Positions 19,832-29,009 of a stretch of DNA of 64,000 bases are shown in pieces (position 1 is the stretch's first letter; each line of letters starts with the position of its first letter). The stretch spans positions 6,263,724-6,327,723 of the forward strand of contig NZ_CP135918.1 in the NCBI RefSeq assembly GCF_032393985.1, read 5' to 3'. A program made the position numbers and the translations under genes. This stretch comes from Fischerella sp. JS2. GTDB lineage: Bacteria; Cyanobacteriota; Cyanobacteriia; Cyanobacteriales; Nostocaceae. The notes beneath the pieces were generated by a model. That model saw nothing but the letters and a program-made list of their open reading frames with translations, had not been told where the DNA came from and made no database searches.

Positions 19832-20566
19832 TTAAAAAGCAGAACTGTTTACAAACCAGTTTAGTATGAGCAAGAAAGCGATTATTCCAGACAGGCCGAT
19901 AATGACGGCTGATATTGTCCTCCAATCCACTTGCTTGGGGTATGGCGATGAAGCCAAAAACCCATACCATTCAGTATGATGTATCCAACTGGTCTGAACA
20001 ATACCCGCGCGATCGCGATAATCTTCTCCGTAACGCGGGGTAAAGCTGAATGGTCTATCTGTTGACATTCGTTTGCGTTGATAGGGTACGCTATAATCAC
20101 CAAAAGCCTCGGTGTACTCTTCACTATCAATTAAGGCATCTACGAATCCTGACCAACCGCAAGTAGCGATTTGAATAGACCAAGCAATTTCTTCTTCTTG
20201 ATTGTAGGGAGCGCGACCCAACAATCGCTTTAAACAGATTTCTACCAGCCGATAGTTATTATTAGCTGCGACTACTAGCTGATAAAATCGTCCAGATTTT
20301 GCCAAACCACGAATAAAATCACGTACCGTAATTGAGCGATTTTTTAGTTGTGTTTCTAAAGCAATCTGACGATTAAATTGTAGGATTTCCTGTTCGTTAA
20401 AGACTTGACGATAGGCTGCCCAAATCAGTTCTGCAATTTCACCACTAGAATTTGTATCTTCAAGACGGTAGATATAAGGACTATCTTCATTTAAATCTGC
20501 CGTTCCAAAACTACAAACTCGTTGATTTTGAGTAGTGGGTTTGTAGGTATGTATAGGTAGTGCCAT
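19832..20566 (-). CDS. cpcL: Membrane-anchored phycobilisome linker CpcL (CpcG3)
   Basis: In Anabaena this linker attaches a phycocyanin rod directly to photosystem I instead of the PBS core, aiding PSI excitation and cyclic flow. From ATG 20566 the product has 244 residues. A normal PBS linker domain (about 20-180) is followed by a hydrophobic C-terminal helix (about 217-239: [20 protein letters not shown]), which the three other cpcG products here lack. The C-terminal core-binding extension of the other copies is missing. This anchor is diagnostic for CpcL. It is cotranscribed with the other linker genes. Confidence 0.93.
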   Translation of the reverse strand: MALPIHTYKPTTQNQRVCSFGTADLNEDSPYIYRLEDTNSSGEIAELIWAAYRQVFNEQEILQFNRQIALETQLKNRSITVRDFIRGLAKSGRFYQLVVAANNNYRLVEICLKRLLGRAPYNQEEEIAWSIQIATCGWSGFVDALIDSEEYTEAFGDYSVPYQRKRMSTDRPFSFTPRYGEDYRDRAGIVQTSWIHHTEWYGFLASSPYPKQVDWRTISAVIIGLSGIIAFLLILNWFVNSSAF

Positions 20567-20706
20567 CTTTCCATTCACCTTTTACATAACTTGCCACATT
20601 AGAAGGTTGTGAGATTTACACTTTAGAAAATTCCCAAAAGCAAATCTTGCAACCTTCTAAACTGTGTGAAACAATGACTGGATTTAGCAGACCCACTCTT
20701 TATTTT

Positions 20707-20779
20707 TTGTTGTTAGTTGTTTATTGTTAGTTGTTAGTTGTTAACCACTATCTACTAACCATGAACTACTAACTATTTA
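20707..20779. repeat. STRR spacer between cpcG2 and cpcL
   Basis: Runs of ttgttagttg on one side and actactaac on the other, arranged as opposed complementary tracts. It could fold in the operon RNA. Confidence 0.75.
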
Positions 20780-20786
20780 CTTTAGC

Positions 20787-21530
20787 TTAACGCACAGGAA
20801 AACTGGCACTAGGACTGATAGAAATAGGGATACCTTGCGGTTTTTCCTTCTTTGTTGTATCAGGAATTTGAATGTTGTCGGTGCTAACTGGTGTGTAAGA
20901 AACTGTTTTGATCTCAATAGACTTCGCCATATCCAAGAAGTTATTAATATCACCCCATTTATAGCGCTCAGTTTCTTGTTTATCACGCCAGTAATTGCCG
21001 TAGCGAGGTGTTACCAAATTAAATGGTCTGTCTTTAAAACGACGGCGTTGGTAAGGAACAGTGTTATCACCAAAATTGATTTGATACTCTTCAGAATCTA
21101 CTAAAGCATCAACAAAACCGCTAAAACCTTTGGTGGCAATTTTAATTGACCAAGCTATTTCTTCGTCTTTATTGTAAGGCGCACGACCTAAAATACGTTT
21201 GAGAGTAATTTCTACAACGCGGTAATTAGAGTTTGTCTCTACTACTAGACGACGGTAAGCTTCTGATTTTGCCAAACCCCGGATGAAGTCACGCACAGTA
21301 ATTGCCCGATTTTTCAACTGGGATTCTAAATTTTTTTGGCGGTGAAACTGGAGATTTTCGTGTTCGCTAAATATTTGTCGATACCCAGCCCAAATTAATT
21401 CTTTGATTTCGCTTTCAGTGGGAGAATCTTCTAAACGATAAGTTCTGGGAGTATCTTCGTTTGGTACTTCGTAACCAGGAACACGCTGGTTTTGAGAACT
21501 AGGTTTGTATTGGAGTAGTGGTATTGACAT
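20787..21530 (-). CDS. cpcG2: Phycobilisome rod-core linker CpcG2
   Basis: A 247-residue rod-core linker starting [20 protein letters not shown] at ATG 21530. The PBS linker domain (about 20-175) has [35 protein letters not shown] and [12 protein letters not shown]. The short C-terminal tail (about 190-247) differs from the other copies and is Pro/Ser-rich at the end. Different CpcG paralogues are thought to place rods at different core sites. It is flanked by STRR tracts on both sides. Confidence 0.94.
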   Translation of the reverse strand: MSIPLLQYKPSSQNQRVPGYEVPNEDTPRTYRLEDSPTESEIKELIWAGYRQIFSEHENLQFHRQKNLESQLKNRAITVRDFIRGLAKSEAYRRLVVETNSNYRVVEITLKRILGRAPYNKDEEIAWSIKIATKGFSGFVDALVDSEEYQINFGDNTVPYQRRRFKDRPFNLVTPRYGNYWRDKQETERYKWGDINNFLDMAKSIEIKTVSYTPVSTDNIQIPDTTKKEKPQGIPISISPSASFPVR

Positions 21531-21550
21531 TGTTAATATTTGTCCTTTGT

Positions 21551-21636
21551 TATGTTAGTTGTTGGTTGTTGGTTGTTGGTTGTTGGTTGTCAAAAAGTAT
21601 TGCAAACCACTAACAACTAACCACTAACTATGAACT
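21551..21636. repeat. STRR spacer between cpcG1 and cpcG2
   Basis: Five tandem gttggtt-type heptamers (about 21555-21590) face actaacaactaacc-type units (about 21608-21633), again in opposed orientation with a short loop. Confidence 0.8.
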
Positions 21637-21638
21637 AA

Positions 21639-22478
21639 TTAAGTTGTTTTGTTACCAGGAATGTAACGATAAGGTAAAGCAACTTGTGTGGGTTTTACGG
21701 TTGGAGGTGGGGTAGTAGATTCGCGGCTGGTGTCAGGAATCTGTACACTAGAGGCAATATTTCTCGCGCGATCGCTTGAGCGTTGATATTCTGCCCCACC
21801 TGGTGTAACACTAGCAGCCATTGACAGGAAGTTGGCTGGAATGGCTTGACGAACTCCTCGTTGCACAGCTTGTCCTGAGCGAACGACTTGATAGAAGGAA
21901 CGTCCACCGATATACTGCTCGACCAAGCGACCGCGCCAGTAATCGGTGTAGCGAGGGTTTACTAAGTTAAAGGGTCTGTCTTTGAAGCGGCGGCGTTGGA
22001 AGGGTACGATGTCATCACCAAAGTTTTGACGATACTCTTCAGAATCTACAATGGCGTCGATAAAACCATGCAATCCTTTGGTCGCAATCACAATTGACCA
22101 AGAAATTTGCTCATCTTTACCGTAGGTAGCCCGTCCCAAAAACCGCTTGAAGCTGATGTCTACTAAACGATAATTAGAATTGGTTTCTGCTACTTCATCA
22201 CGATAAACATCGGATTTACCCAATCCCCGAATAAAATCTCGGACGTTAATAGCCCGATTTCTTAACTGCGATTCTAGGAAGGGTTGACGATATTTTTCTA
22301 ATATTAAGTGTTCGCTAAATATTTGCCGATAGGCTGCCCAGATGATGGCATCAAGATCAGCATCGGAGGTAGCGTTTGCTAACCGATACATAGTAGGTGT
22401 GTCTTCGCCAGCTACTTCGTAGCCTTCAACACGCTGATTTTGGGTTGTTGGAGTAAATTCAAGTAATGGTATCGGCAT
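21639..22478 (-). CDS. cpcG1: Phycobilisome rod-core linker CpcG1
   Basis: A 279-residue linker, the longest of the set, starting [20 protein letters not shown] at ATG 22478. PBS linker domain about 20-175 ([47 protein letters not shown]). The C-terminal ~100 residues include AIPANFLSMAASVTPGGAEY and a Pro-rich end, the part that docks to the core in known structures. First of the four linkers after the lyase genes and probably the main rod-core linker. Confidence 0.94.
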   Translation of the reverse strand: MPIPLLEFTPTTQNQRVEGYEVAGEDTPTMYRLANATSDADLDAIIWAAYRQIFSEHLILEKYRQPFLESQLRNRAINVRDFIRGLGKSDVYRDEVAETNSNYRLVDISFKRFLGRATYGKDEQISWSIVIATKGLHGFIDAIVDSEEYRQNFGDDIVPFQRRRFKDRPFNLVNPRYTDYWRGRLVEQYIGGRSFYQVVRSGQAVQRGVRQAIPANFLSMAASVTPGGAEYQRSSDRARNIASSVQIPDTSRESTTPPPTVKPTQVALPYRYIPGNKTT

Positions 22479-22517
22479 TTTTGAGATTGTGACCTTGTTT
22501 TAGGGTTTCACAGAGAC

Positions 22518-22584
22518 TGATTAATGGTTAGTGGTTATTGGTTAGTGGTCAAAAAACTACTACTAACTACTAACTACTAACCAA
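22518..22584. repeat. STRR tract reaching into the 3' end of cpcF
   Basis: ggttagtggt units face ctactaacta units. The right arm runs past the cpcF stop (22570-22572), so the final Val-Ser-Ser of CpcF are encoded by repeat DNA. Confidence 0.75.
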
Positions 22585-23193
22585 TACTTGTTTTTGAGCT
22601 AACTGCACGCGGGCTCTAAGTGAGTGTTCGCTATCATTAGCTAAGATTTCTGCAAATTTTGCGAGAATTTGCTGTTGCAATTCGGGTATTTTTGCTAAAT
22701 TTTGCAAACCAACAACAGCGGCATAACGAATTGACCAGTCAGGGTCTTGAGAAATAAACATTAGGGTTTCTAATGCTTTTACTTGCGCTTGTTGGCGTTC
22801 TGGGTTGTCCAGCTTGTGAAAACGCAAGTTTCCCAATCCTTTGGCTGCGGCGCGACGAACGCTAGGAGCAAAATCGGTAGCAGCTGATGCTAATAACACA
22901 TCCAGGGCGCGGGGATCTGCGATCGCTGCTAAAGCACGAATTGAATAAGCCCGTGCGCCATAGTTGTAGTCGTCAATTTGCTGTAGTAATTGTGGTACTG
23001 CTACTTCTCCTAACTGAGTTAATCCACTCACTGCTGCTACTGCTGCGGTTGGATTGTTATAACCAAACACGGCAATTAATGTGGGAATTGCCGCTTCATC
23101 TTGCGCTGCTGCTAATTTTTGTACTGTCGCTATCATTCGCGCTGGCGAGTCTGCCTCTGCTACGGCACGAATTAATTGTTGGGTGTTAGTCAT
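22570..23193 (-). CDS. cpcF: Phycocyanobilin lyase subunit CpcF
   Basis: Partner of CpcE in the heterodimeric lyase that attaches phycocyanobilin to Cys84 of CpcA. The 207 residues form HEAT/PBS-lyase repeats (AAVAAVSGLTQLGEVAVPQL; YGARAYSIRALAAIADPRAL; APSVRRAAAKGLGNLRF; WSIRYAAVVGLQNLA). There is no NHCQGN motif, which separates it from PecF. Starts at ATG 23193. It follows cpcE after a 77-bp STRR spacer, and its last three codons lie in another STRR. Confidence 0.95.
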   Translation of the reverse strand: MTNTQQLIRAVAEADSPARMIATVQKLAAAQDEAAIPTLIAVFGYNNPTAAVAAVSGLTQLGEVAVPQLLQQIDDYNYGARAYSIRALAAIADPRALDVLLASAATDFAPSVRRAAAKGLGNLRFHKLDNPERQQAQVKALETLMFISQDPDWSIRYAAVVGLQNLAKIPELQQQILAKFAEILANDSEHSLRARVQLAQKQVLVSS

Positions 23194-23206
23194 TGGTCAA
23201 GAGTTA

Positions 23207-23267
23207 GTAGTTAGTAGTTAGTAGTTAGTAGTGGTTCTTTGACCAACAACCACTAACCACTAACTAA
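23207..23267. repeat. STRR spacer between cpcE and cpcF
   Basis: Five gttagta units (23209-23236) face accactaaccactaacta units (23247-23265), separated by a short loop. This tract fills nearly the whole intergenic space. Confidence 0.8.
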
Positions 23268-23270
23268 TCA

Positions 23271-24101
23271 CTACAAAAGTGAATCCATCAAGTTCATTAC
23301 CCGAATAGCATCCTCACAAAGAGAGGAAACATCTAACTCCTTTTGAAGTTGATGTTCCAGTAAACCTTTGAGGGCTATCAGTTTGAAGCTATTTTCGACT
23401 TTGGCATTCGCGATCGCATCTGCTGCTGGTAAATAACCTATGGCACCCAAATCCCCTAAGGCAACGCGGCGCAATTTTAAGTCGTTGCTGTCCAAAACTT
23501 GCACTAAACGCTCTCCATATTTGGCGTCTTGGGTCAGCTGGTACATTGCTCTTGCTGCTGCACACTGCACTCGTGGTAATGGATGCTCAAGGAAAGGTTC
23601 TATTAGGGAAATAGCCTCAGTTGCACTAATAGCTCCCAAGGCTTCTAATACTGCTTCATAGGGCTGGATCAAGTGGGGGCGTCCTGGTACTGGCACTGCT
23701 GCTGCTACTCCACCATTGAGCAATTGCATCAGTGCTGGGGCAGCAGCTATGCCTTTTAGTTGTGCTAAGGATTGGGCAGCGGCTTCGCGCACATAAAAAT
23801 CAGAGCATTCCAAGCACTTAATTAAGCTTGGTACGGCTCGCATGTCGCCCAACTTTCCTAATGCTCTTGCAGCATTACGGCGTAGAGGATAGCCTCCCAT
23901 TTCTGTTCTGTCGGCTTCATCCTCTAATGCCACGACCAGAGCATCTACAACAGCTTGATCCCGGACGCGGTTTTTACCTAGCCACCAAGCAGCATAATAG
24001 CGGAGACTTAAATCTGGAGATTGCAGGTTAGCGATCGCTTGCTCTTTTGTTAAGGGCGGAGCGTTTTCGGCAGAATATTCTTCTGCACTTGGTTCAATCA
24101 T
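23271..24101 (-). CDS. cpcE: Phycocyanobilin lyase subunit CpcE
   Basis: With CpcF attaches (and can transfer) phycocyanobilin at Cys84 of alpha-phycocyanin. From ATG 24101 the product has 276 residues made of HEAT-like PBS lyase repeats, including RYYAAWWLGKNRV, YPLRRNAARALGKLGD and RVQCAAARAMYQLTQ. YYAAWWL is a motif shared by CpcE and PecE. A TTG two codons upstream also fits, but ATG is preferred. Only about 10 bases separate it from the cpcD stop, so translation may be coupled. Confidence 0.95.
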   Translation of the reverse strand: MIEPSAEEYSAENAPPLTKEQAIANLQSPDLSLRYYAAWWLGKNRVRDQAVVDALVVALEDEADRTEMGGYPLRRNAARALGKLGDMRAVPSLIKCLECSDFYVREAAAQSLAQLKGIAAAPALMQLLNGGVAAAVPVPGRPHLIQPYEAVLEALGAISATEAISLIEPFLEHPLPRVQCAAARAMYQLTQDAKYGERLVQVLDSNDLKLRRVALGDLGAIGYLPAADAIANAKVENSFKLIALKGLLEHQLQKELDVSSLCEDAIRVMNLMDSLL

Positions 24102-24111
24102 TGCCAAAGCG

Positions 24112-24357
24112 TTAGTTTGCTTCTGCTGTAGTTAAAGGCTCGATTTTAACGATTTTACCGCCCATACGAGTGATCCTCTGCATTTCTTCATTCATACGGT
24201 TGTATGGCACAGTCATGAATACGCTGCCGCTATTGCGGATGTCGTAGTTATTTTTGTCGTTTTCTTCGTTTTGCCGCAAGCCTACGACTTCATAACGAAA
24301 CATCCGGCTGTTTGCACTAGAAATGCCATTAGCACCAACTGTGGTTTGACCGAACAT
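24112..24357 (-). CDS. cpcD: Phycobilisome rod-capping linker, phycocyanin-associated
   Basis: Small linker (about 9 kDa, 81 residues) that caps the distal end of the phycocyanin rod and limits its length. It is a single CpcD-type domain: SRMFRYEVVGLRQNEE at the start of the fold, VFMTVPYNRMNEEMQRI and MGGKIVKIEPL at the end. The same domain forms the C-terminus of CpcC and PecC. It precedes cpcE closely on the same transcript. Confidence 0.96.
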   Translation of the reverse strand: MFGQTTVGANGISSANSRMFRYEVVGLRQNEENDKNNYDIRNSGSVFMTVPYNRMNEEMQRITRMGGKIVKIEPLTTAEAN

Positions 24358-24398
24358 TTTTGTTAACCTCTCCTGTAAAATTAGCTTTTGGGCAATTG

Positions 24399-24530
24399 TT
24401 AAGGAGTTAGGAGCTAGGAGTTAAGAATTAGGAGTTAAGAATTAGGAGTTTTGAAGTTTATATTTTCTTCAACCCATAACTCGTAACTCATGACTCATAA
24501 TTCTTAACCCATAGCTCCTCACTACTAACT
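24399..24530. repeat. Repeat spacer between cpcC and cpcD
   Basis: Tandem gagttaagaattag-type units (24413-24450) oppose aactcataattcttaacc-type units (24479-24515). Different unit from the gttagta STRR but the same fold-back layout. Confidence 0.7.
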
Positions 24531-24633
24531 TTTATACGGGTGTTCGCGCAGCCTTTCCCTTGAGAGAAATGGCGTTGAAACAGAAGTACTTGCTAAATCG
24601 ATAAATTACCACCCAAATGCTTCGCTCTTGCTA

Positions 24634-25500
24634 TTACGCTGGGGTGACACTAACGATTTTGCCGCCTTGACGTACAATTTGCTGAATTTTGTCCGAAAGA
24701 CGCTCGTAAGGTACAACCACGGCATAACTGCTACGACGTACGCTCGGGAACCCGGGATTGCGCTGTCCGGTAACTTCGATGCGATAAACGCGATCGCTCT
24801 GTCCAACAGCATTTCCCATATTTTTTCTGGGAGTCACATCCGTGCTTGCACGATAACTCCAGCTAGCATTACTACCAGAAGGCCCAACAATTGAGGAAGT
24901 GCTATTGGTTGCTAGTTCACGAGCAAGACGAGTTTTAGTGCCTTCTACTTGGGCGCGATCGCTATTAGCATAACCCCGATATAAACGGAACATCCGGGTA
25001 AAGCCAGCGGTTTTTTGTCCTGTTTGAATCTCAAAACCGCGATAGTAGGGGACAATGTTGTCGCCGAAGTTATTCAGATATTCAATTGAATCTATGTAGG
25101 AGTCGATTTCAGTATCGTACCCTTGGTTTTGGTACAAGTCTAAGTGGAAAATCACCTCAGACTCATCGTAGGGAGCGCGACCCAATAAATGCTTGTAGTT
25201 GAGTTCGATAAACCGAGTTTGGAAGCTGTTGTAGAAAAATTTCTTCTTGTAGAGTTCTGACTTGGCAACGCTACGCACAAACTCCCGCACTGTCAGGTTC
25301 CCATCCCGCAGGAGTGATTCTGCACTCTTCAAGCGTTCTGATGCCATGATGTAGTCATTACCCAAGATTTGCCGATATACGGCTCTAATTACTGCTTCTA
25401 CATCATCTCTGCTTGCATTGGGGCGTAACTCAACTTTAGCTGCGCTTGTGCTACTAAAGGCTTCTGTTCCTAGCCTGGATGCTGCTGCTGTAATCGGCAT
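24634..25500 (-). CDS. cpcC: Phycobilisome rod linker, phycocyanin-associated
   Basis: A 288-residue rod linker (about 32 kDa) that joins phycocyanin hexamers within the rod. The N-terminal PBS linker domain (about 20-180) has [36 protein letters not shown] and [15 protein letters not shown]-terminal CpcD-like domain (about 235-288) has [16 protein letters not shown] and [11 protein letters not shown]. It lies after the cpcBA pair beyond a conserved stem-loop that probably lowers its expression relative to the chromoproteins. Confidence 0.95.
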   Translation of the reverse strand: MPITAAASRLGTEAFSSTSAAKVELRPNASRDDVEAVIRAVYRQILGNDYIMASERLKSAESLLRDGNLTVREFVRSVAKSELYKKKFFYNSFQTRFIELNYKHLLGRAPYDESEVIFHLDLYQNQGYDTEIDSYIDSIEYLNNFGDNIVPYYRGFEIQTGQKTAGFTRMFRLYRGYANSDRAQVEGTKTRLARELATNSTSSIVGPSGSNASWSYRASTDVTPRKNMGNAVGQSDRVYRIEVTGQRNPGFPSVRRSSYAVVVPYERLSDKIQQIVRQGGKIVSVTPA

Positions 25501-25577
25501 TTTTTCCCCCTATTTATTTACACGCTTAACTTTTGCGTGTCTGAATAAATATTTTTATCAATCCCCAGATAAAACTA

Positions 25578-25636
25578 TGCCCGGAGCTAGATCCAACTGC
25601 TTGGTGATTCCATACAGCTGCATCCCTCTCCGGGCA
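25578..25636 (-). terminator. cpcA-cpcC intergenic stem-loop (attenuating or stabilising)
   Basis: A perfect 9-bp stem TGCCCGGAG / CTCCGGGCA (25578-25586 and 25628-25636) encloses a further structured 41-base region. It starts 10 bases past the cpcA stop. No T-run follows on the minus strand, so it is better read as an RNA-stabilising or partial-termination element. Similar elements are known after cpcBA in other cyanobacteria. Confidence 0.8.
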
Positions 25637-25645
25637 TTACGCTAT

Positions 25646-26134
25646 CTAGCTAAGAGCGTTGATTGCGTAATCAATGTAGGTGTTGGCTTCGTTAGCAGCT
25701 TGACCACTCAAACCGTGGTTGCCTTTGATGTACTTGAGAGCTTCTACATACCAGCTGGGAGACAATTCAAAAGCGCTGTTGATTTCATCCAAACCAGCAA
25801 TTAGGTATTCATCCATTGGACCAGTACCACCAGCAACTAGGCAGTAGGTTACCATCCGCAGGTAGTGGCCGATGTCACGAGCGCACTTTGATTTACCACG
25901 GGAATCAGCAGCGTACTGAGGACCGCTCATTTGGGTGGTGTAGGGGAACTTCTGATATACAGCTTGAGCTGCACCATCAATCAAGCGCTGAGCGTTAGAG
26001 GTCAAAGCACGAGCAGCTTCCATGCTAGCGGTAGCACGCTCTAAACGACCACGAACAGCTTGCAGTTCGGTGTTGCTCAGAAAACGTCCTTGGGTATCAG
26101 CAGCTGCGATTGCTTCGGTAATGGGTGTTTTCAT
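25646..26134 (-). CDS. cpcA: C-phycocyanin alpha subunit
   Basis: Light-harvesting biliprotein of the PBS rod, 162 residues, globin-like phycobilisome fold. The phycocyanobilin attachment site is Cys84 in [14 protein letters not shown], the target of CpcE/CpcF. It pairs with CpcB to form alpha-beta monomers, then trimers and hexamers. Starts at ATG 26134 with a ribosome site (aaggag) just upstream, 81 bases after cpcB. Confidence 0.98.
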   Translation of the reverse strand: MKTPITEAIAAADTQGRFLSNTELQAVRGRLERATASMEAARALTSNAQRLIDGAAQAVYQKFPYTTQMSGPQYAADSRGKSKCARDIGHYLRMVTYCLVAGGTGPMDEYLIAGLDEINSAFELSPSWYVEALKYIKGNHGLSGQAANEANTYIDYAINALS

Positions 26135-26215
26135 GATGTTAAATCTCCTTAACGTTTCGTAATTTTTTGCCTGGATACCAAGCTTTTTGGTTCTGGGCTT
26201 TCTTTTTTATGTTTA

Positions 26216-26734
26216 TTACGCAACAGCAGCAGCAGCGCGATCAAAGTAGCTAGCTACTTCAGACATCAACTGACTGCAATCACCCTTAGTGATACCATTG
26301 GGGTCGTTAGCAATGTTGACCGCAGCTTCTTTCATTTTCTGAACACCAGTTGCTACAGAAGAACCGGGAGTTCCCAGAGCTTGGTAGGTTTCGCGCAAGC
26401 CATTTAAGCAACGATCATCAAGAACGCTAGCGTCACCTGCGAGGATAGCGTAGGTAACATAACGCAAGATGATTTCCATATCGCGGAGGCAAGCAGCCAT
26501 GCGACGGTTGGTGTAAGCGTTTCCACCAGGAGAAATCAATTGAGGTTGCTCTTCAAACAAAGCACGAGCAGCGTTGGTAACGATGGTGGAAGCATTGCTG
26601 GTGATGCGGTTGACTACATCCAGGCGCTTGTTGCCGTCCTTAACTAAGTTGCTCAGACCATCAAGTTGTTCGCTGCTGAGAAATTCGCCTCTGGAGTCAG
26701 CTTGAGAAACCACCTTGGCAAATGCGTCTAACAT
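26216..26734 (-). CDS. cpcB: C-phycocyanin beta subunit
   Basis: 172-residue beta subunit of phycocyanin. It binds two bilins: Cys82 ([13 protein letters not shown]) and Cys153 ([10 protein letters not shown]), normally attached by CpcS/CpcU- and CpcT-type lyases that are not in this window. Asn72, the residue usually methylated, is present (GGNAY). First gene of the cpc transcript and preceded by a 690-bp upstream region, so it probably has its own promoter separate from pec. Confidence 0.98.
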   Translation of the reverse strand: MLDAFAKVVSQADSRGEFLSSEQLDGLSNLVKDGNKRLDVVNRITSNASTIVTNAARALFEEQPQLISPGGNAYTNRRMAACLRDMEIILRYVTYAILAGDASVLDDRCLNGLRETYQALGTPGSSVATGVQKMKEAAVNIANDPNGITKGDCSQLMSEVASYFDRAAAAVA

Positions 26735-27424
26735 GGAAGATTCTCCTAATTCCTTAGTTGAGTGCTGTGTTGATTAAAACTGGAATTGTTTTATCAATTT
26801 GGATTGGTCTATAACAGACGTTAAACAAGAGTGTTTCTCTTTTGATCTTCACTTTTGTGTTCTGCGAACAGAATCAGAAAAATGAGAAACTGGGGTGATT
26901 TTATGAGAAACTGGCAAACTTTACAAATTGATTGCCATCTTTAACTTTTGCCTGTTAATTAACCCCTCCAGCTTATGTTTATACAACGCTACAGGGGCAT
27001 TATTTGTTACAAATTATGAATAAATGATTTCGACCAATAAGAAAAGCCTCAAAACCTTTACATGCAAGGACTTTAACTGAGAATTAGTGCTTTTTTTCTT
27101 AACATTACTTTACAAAAGGGTAAGATAAGACGCAACTTTTCTTTGCTTAGATTTTCTTAATTTTTGTTCAATACTCATACAGTACAATCTATTCGAGTTC
27201 TACATGACTTTTATAGACATACCCATCTATGTTAAGAATTTTTAACAAAAAAATTCCAAATGTTGCTATTAGTTGCAGAAATTTGTCACAACAGATGGAG
27301 ATAGGGAACTCGAAGCCCTAGGATTGACTGAGCTTTGAAAGCAGAACAAACAGGAGGAGAGGAAGGGGTGGCTAGAAAAATAAATTCCTCTCATCCTGCT
27401 GATTTATATATTTCCAGTTTGTAG
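26735..27424 (-). promoter_or_regulatory. cpc operon upstream region
   Basis: 690 bp without a gene between the pecF stop and cpcB. It is AT-rich with many A/T runs and no STRR tract. Its size, and the fact that the other spacers in this block are far shorter, suggest that it holds the main cpc promoter and leader. No promoter boxes were assigned with confidence. Confidence 0.5.
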
Positions 27425-28054
27425 TTAATCTGGCAGATTTTTTGTTGCAGCCATTGTAATACGCGATCGCACCACTTTGTCTGCTTCTTGATTTAGTGAA
27501 GCCTGTAAGGCAGCATGAGCTGCTGGTGTGGCAATTTCTTGTAGAGCAACCGCAGCAGCGTAACGTAGCCCCCAATCTTCTGGAGTCAGTAAAGCCCAAG
27601 TTAGTTTTTCGACAGCATAGCGGATTACTTCTGGTTGCTCAGTAGTCCTCCCTATTTTTCCTAGTCCCCGTGCGGCAATCCGACGGACATTTCCTTGACA
27701 GTGGTTAGCTACTTCTGTACCAACAACTTCTGCCAACAAATCAACTGCTCGCTTGTCCCCAATTAGTGCTAAAGCTTGAATAATATAAGCCTGCACGCCC
27801 TGATCAGAAGAATTACGGAAAGCAAAAATCAGTGGTTCTACGCTTGCAGGTGCTAGCTTTACTAAAGCTTCAACTGCCGCTTTGCCTACAGAAAGGTGAT
27901 GATGGCTAAAAGCTTGAATTAAAGCTGAAATCGCCTTAGTTTCCGTAGTTTCCCTAGCAGATAGAGTAGCAATTGCAGATATCGCATCAGTTGGTAGCCG
28001 GGCATTACTTAATTGTAAAATTAGTTGCTCGGTATTTACATTCTGTATATTCAT
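27425..28054 (-). CDS. pecF: Phycoviolobilin isomerase-lyase subunit PecF
   Basis: With PecE attaches phycocyanobilin to Cys84 of PecA and isomerises it to phycoviolobilin. The 209-residue HEAT-like protein contains NHCQGN at 117-122, the motif specific to PecF and required for isomerisation. This shows that the alpha subunit carries phycoviolobilin rather than phycocyanobilin. Starts at ATG 28054, after a 99-bp STRR spacer downstream of pecE. Confidence 0.96.
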   Translation of the reverse strand: MNIQNVNTEQLILQLSNARLPTDAISAIATLSARETTETKAISALIQAFSHHHLSVGKAAVEALVKLAPASVEPLIFAFRNSSDQGVQAYIIQALALIGDKRAVDLLAEVVGTEVANHCQGNVRRIAARGLGKIGRTTEQPEVIRYAVEKLTWALLTPEDWGLRYAAAVALQEIATPAAHAALQASLNQEADKVVRSRITMAATKNLPD

Positions 28055-28089
28055 GATTGTTAAAGATTGCAGACATAAAAAAGACCGGG

Positions 28090-28144
28090 TTAGTGGTTAG
28101 TGGTAAAAAACTAACTACTAATTACTAACTAATAACTACTAACA
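28090..28144. repeat. STRR spacer between pecE and pecF
   Basis: gttagtggttagtgg faces actactaattactaacta in opposed orientation with a short A-rich loop. Confidence 0.75.
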
Positions 28145-28153
28145 ATCCCAATC

Positions 28154-28924
28154 TCAAAGCTGAATTAACAAATCATCAATTGCCTGAAAAATTAACTCAG
28201 TTGTTTCCTGATCAGTTCGTTCGTTATCTAACAAGGCTTCCAAAATGCGTTTCAAATTTAATAACTTTAAACTGTTAGGAACCCGAGCAGCTAAAATCGC
28301 ATTTATTGCTTGACGATGACCAACAGCTCCTAAATCAAATATGGCTGCCCAGCGCAAATACATATTGTCATGATTCAAATTATTAATAATACGTTCAATG
28401 TACTGGGGTTCTTGGGTTAAAAGAAACAAATATCGTGCCGCAGCACATTGTACTCGCTCGGAAGTGTGATTGAGAAAGGGTTCTATTTGGGGACGAGCAG
28501 ACCATACTTGTAAAGTCGCTAGGGCTTCTATCAAGGCTTCTAATGGTTGCTGTTGGTGAGATTGCAACAGTTTCAGCAAAGGCTCAACAGCCTGCTGGTC
28601 GCCAATAGCTGCTAAAGCTTGAATAACTGCTTCCCGTAGGTGCAGATCATCACATGCAAGTGCAGCAATTAACGCTGGTACTGCTTGTGGATTCTTTAAT
28701 TGTCCTAAAGCACGTGCAGCTTGACGACGTAGGGGATAGCCTCCTGATGGAATGCGATAGCGTTCATCAAATAGGGCTTCACACAACGCTGTACAAGCAG
28801 ATTGTACTTGATGTTTTCCCAACCACCAAGCAGCGTAATAACGAATTTGGTTATCTTCGCCCTTTAGTGCTGCGATCGCTGCTTCTTTTGAAAGAATTGG
28901 TTCGGCAGAATATGCAGCAGTCAT
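28154..28924 (-). CDS. pecE: Phycoviolobilin lyase subunit PecE
   Basis: Lyase subunit acting with PecF on alpha-phycoerythrocyanin. The 256 residues are HEAT/PBS lyase repeats: RYYAAWWLGKHQVQ (the YYAAWWL motif), YPLRRQAARALGQLKNPQAV, LREAVIQALAAIGD and RVQCAAARYLFLLTQ. It is clearly homologous to CpcE in this window. Starts at ATG 28924. The spacer to pecC (85 bp) contains a G/A-rich 'ggggaggtaggg' tract facing 'ccccccatctccc', another fold-back repeat. Confidence 0.95.
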   Translation of the reverse strand: MTAAYSAEPILSKEAAIAALKGEDNQIRYYAAWWLGKHQVQSACTALCEALFDERYRIPSGGYPLRRQAARALGQLKNPQAVPALIAALACDDLHLREAVIQALAAIGDQQAVEPLLKLLQSHQQQPLEALIEALATLQVWSARPQIEPFLNHTSERVQCAAARYLFLLTQEPQYIERIINNLNHDNMYLRWAAIFDLGAVGHRQAINAILAARVPNSLKLLNLKRILEALLDNERTDQETTELIFQAIDDLLIQL

Positions 28925-29009
28925 AAGTAAGTCAAAAGTTAAAAGTGAGAGATGTGGGGAGGTAGGGAGGTAGGGAGAATATATTTATCCCCCCATCTCC
29001 CATCTTGTT

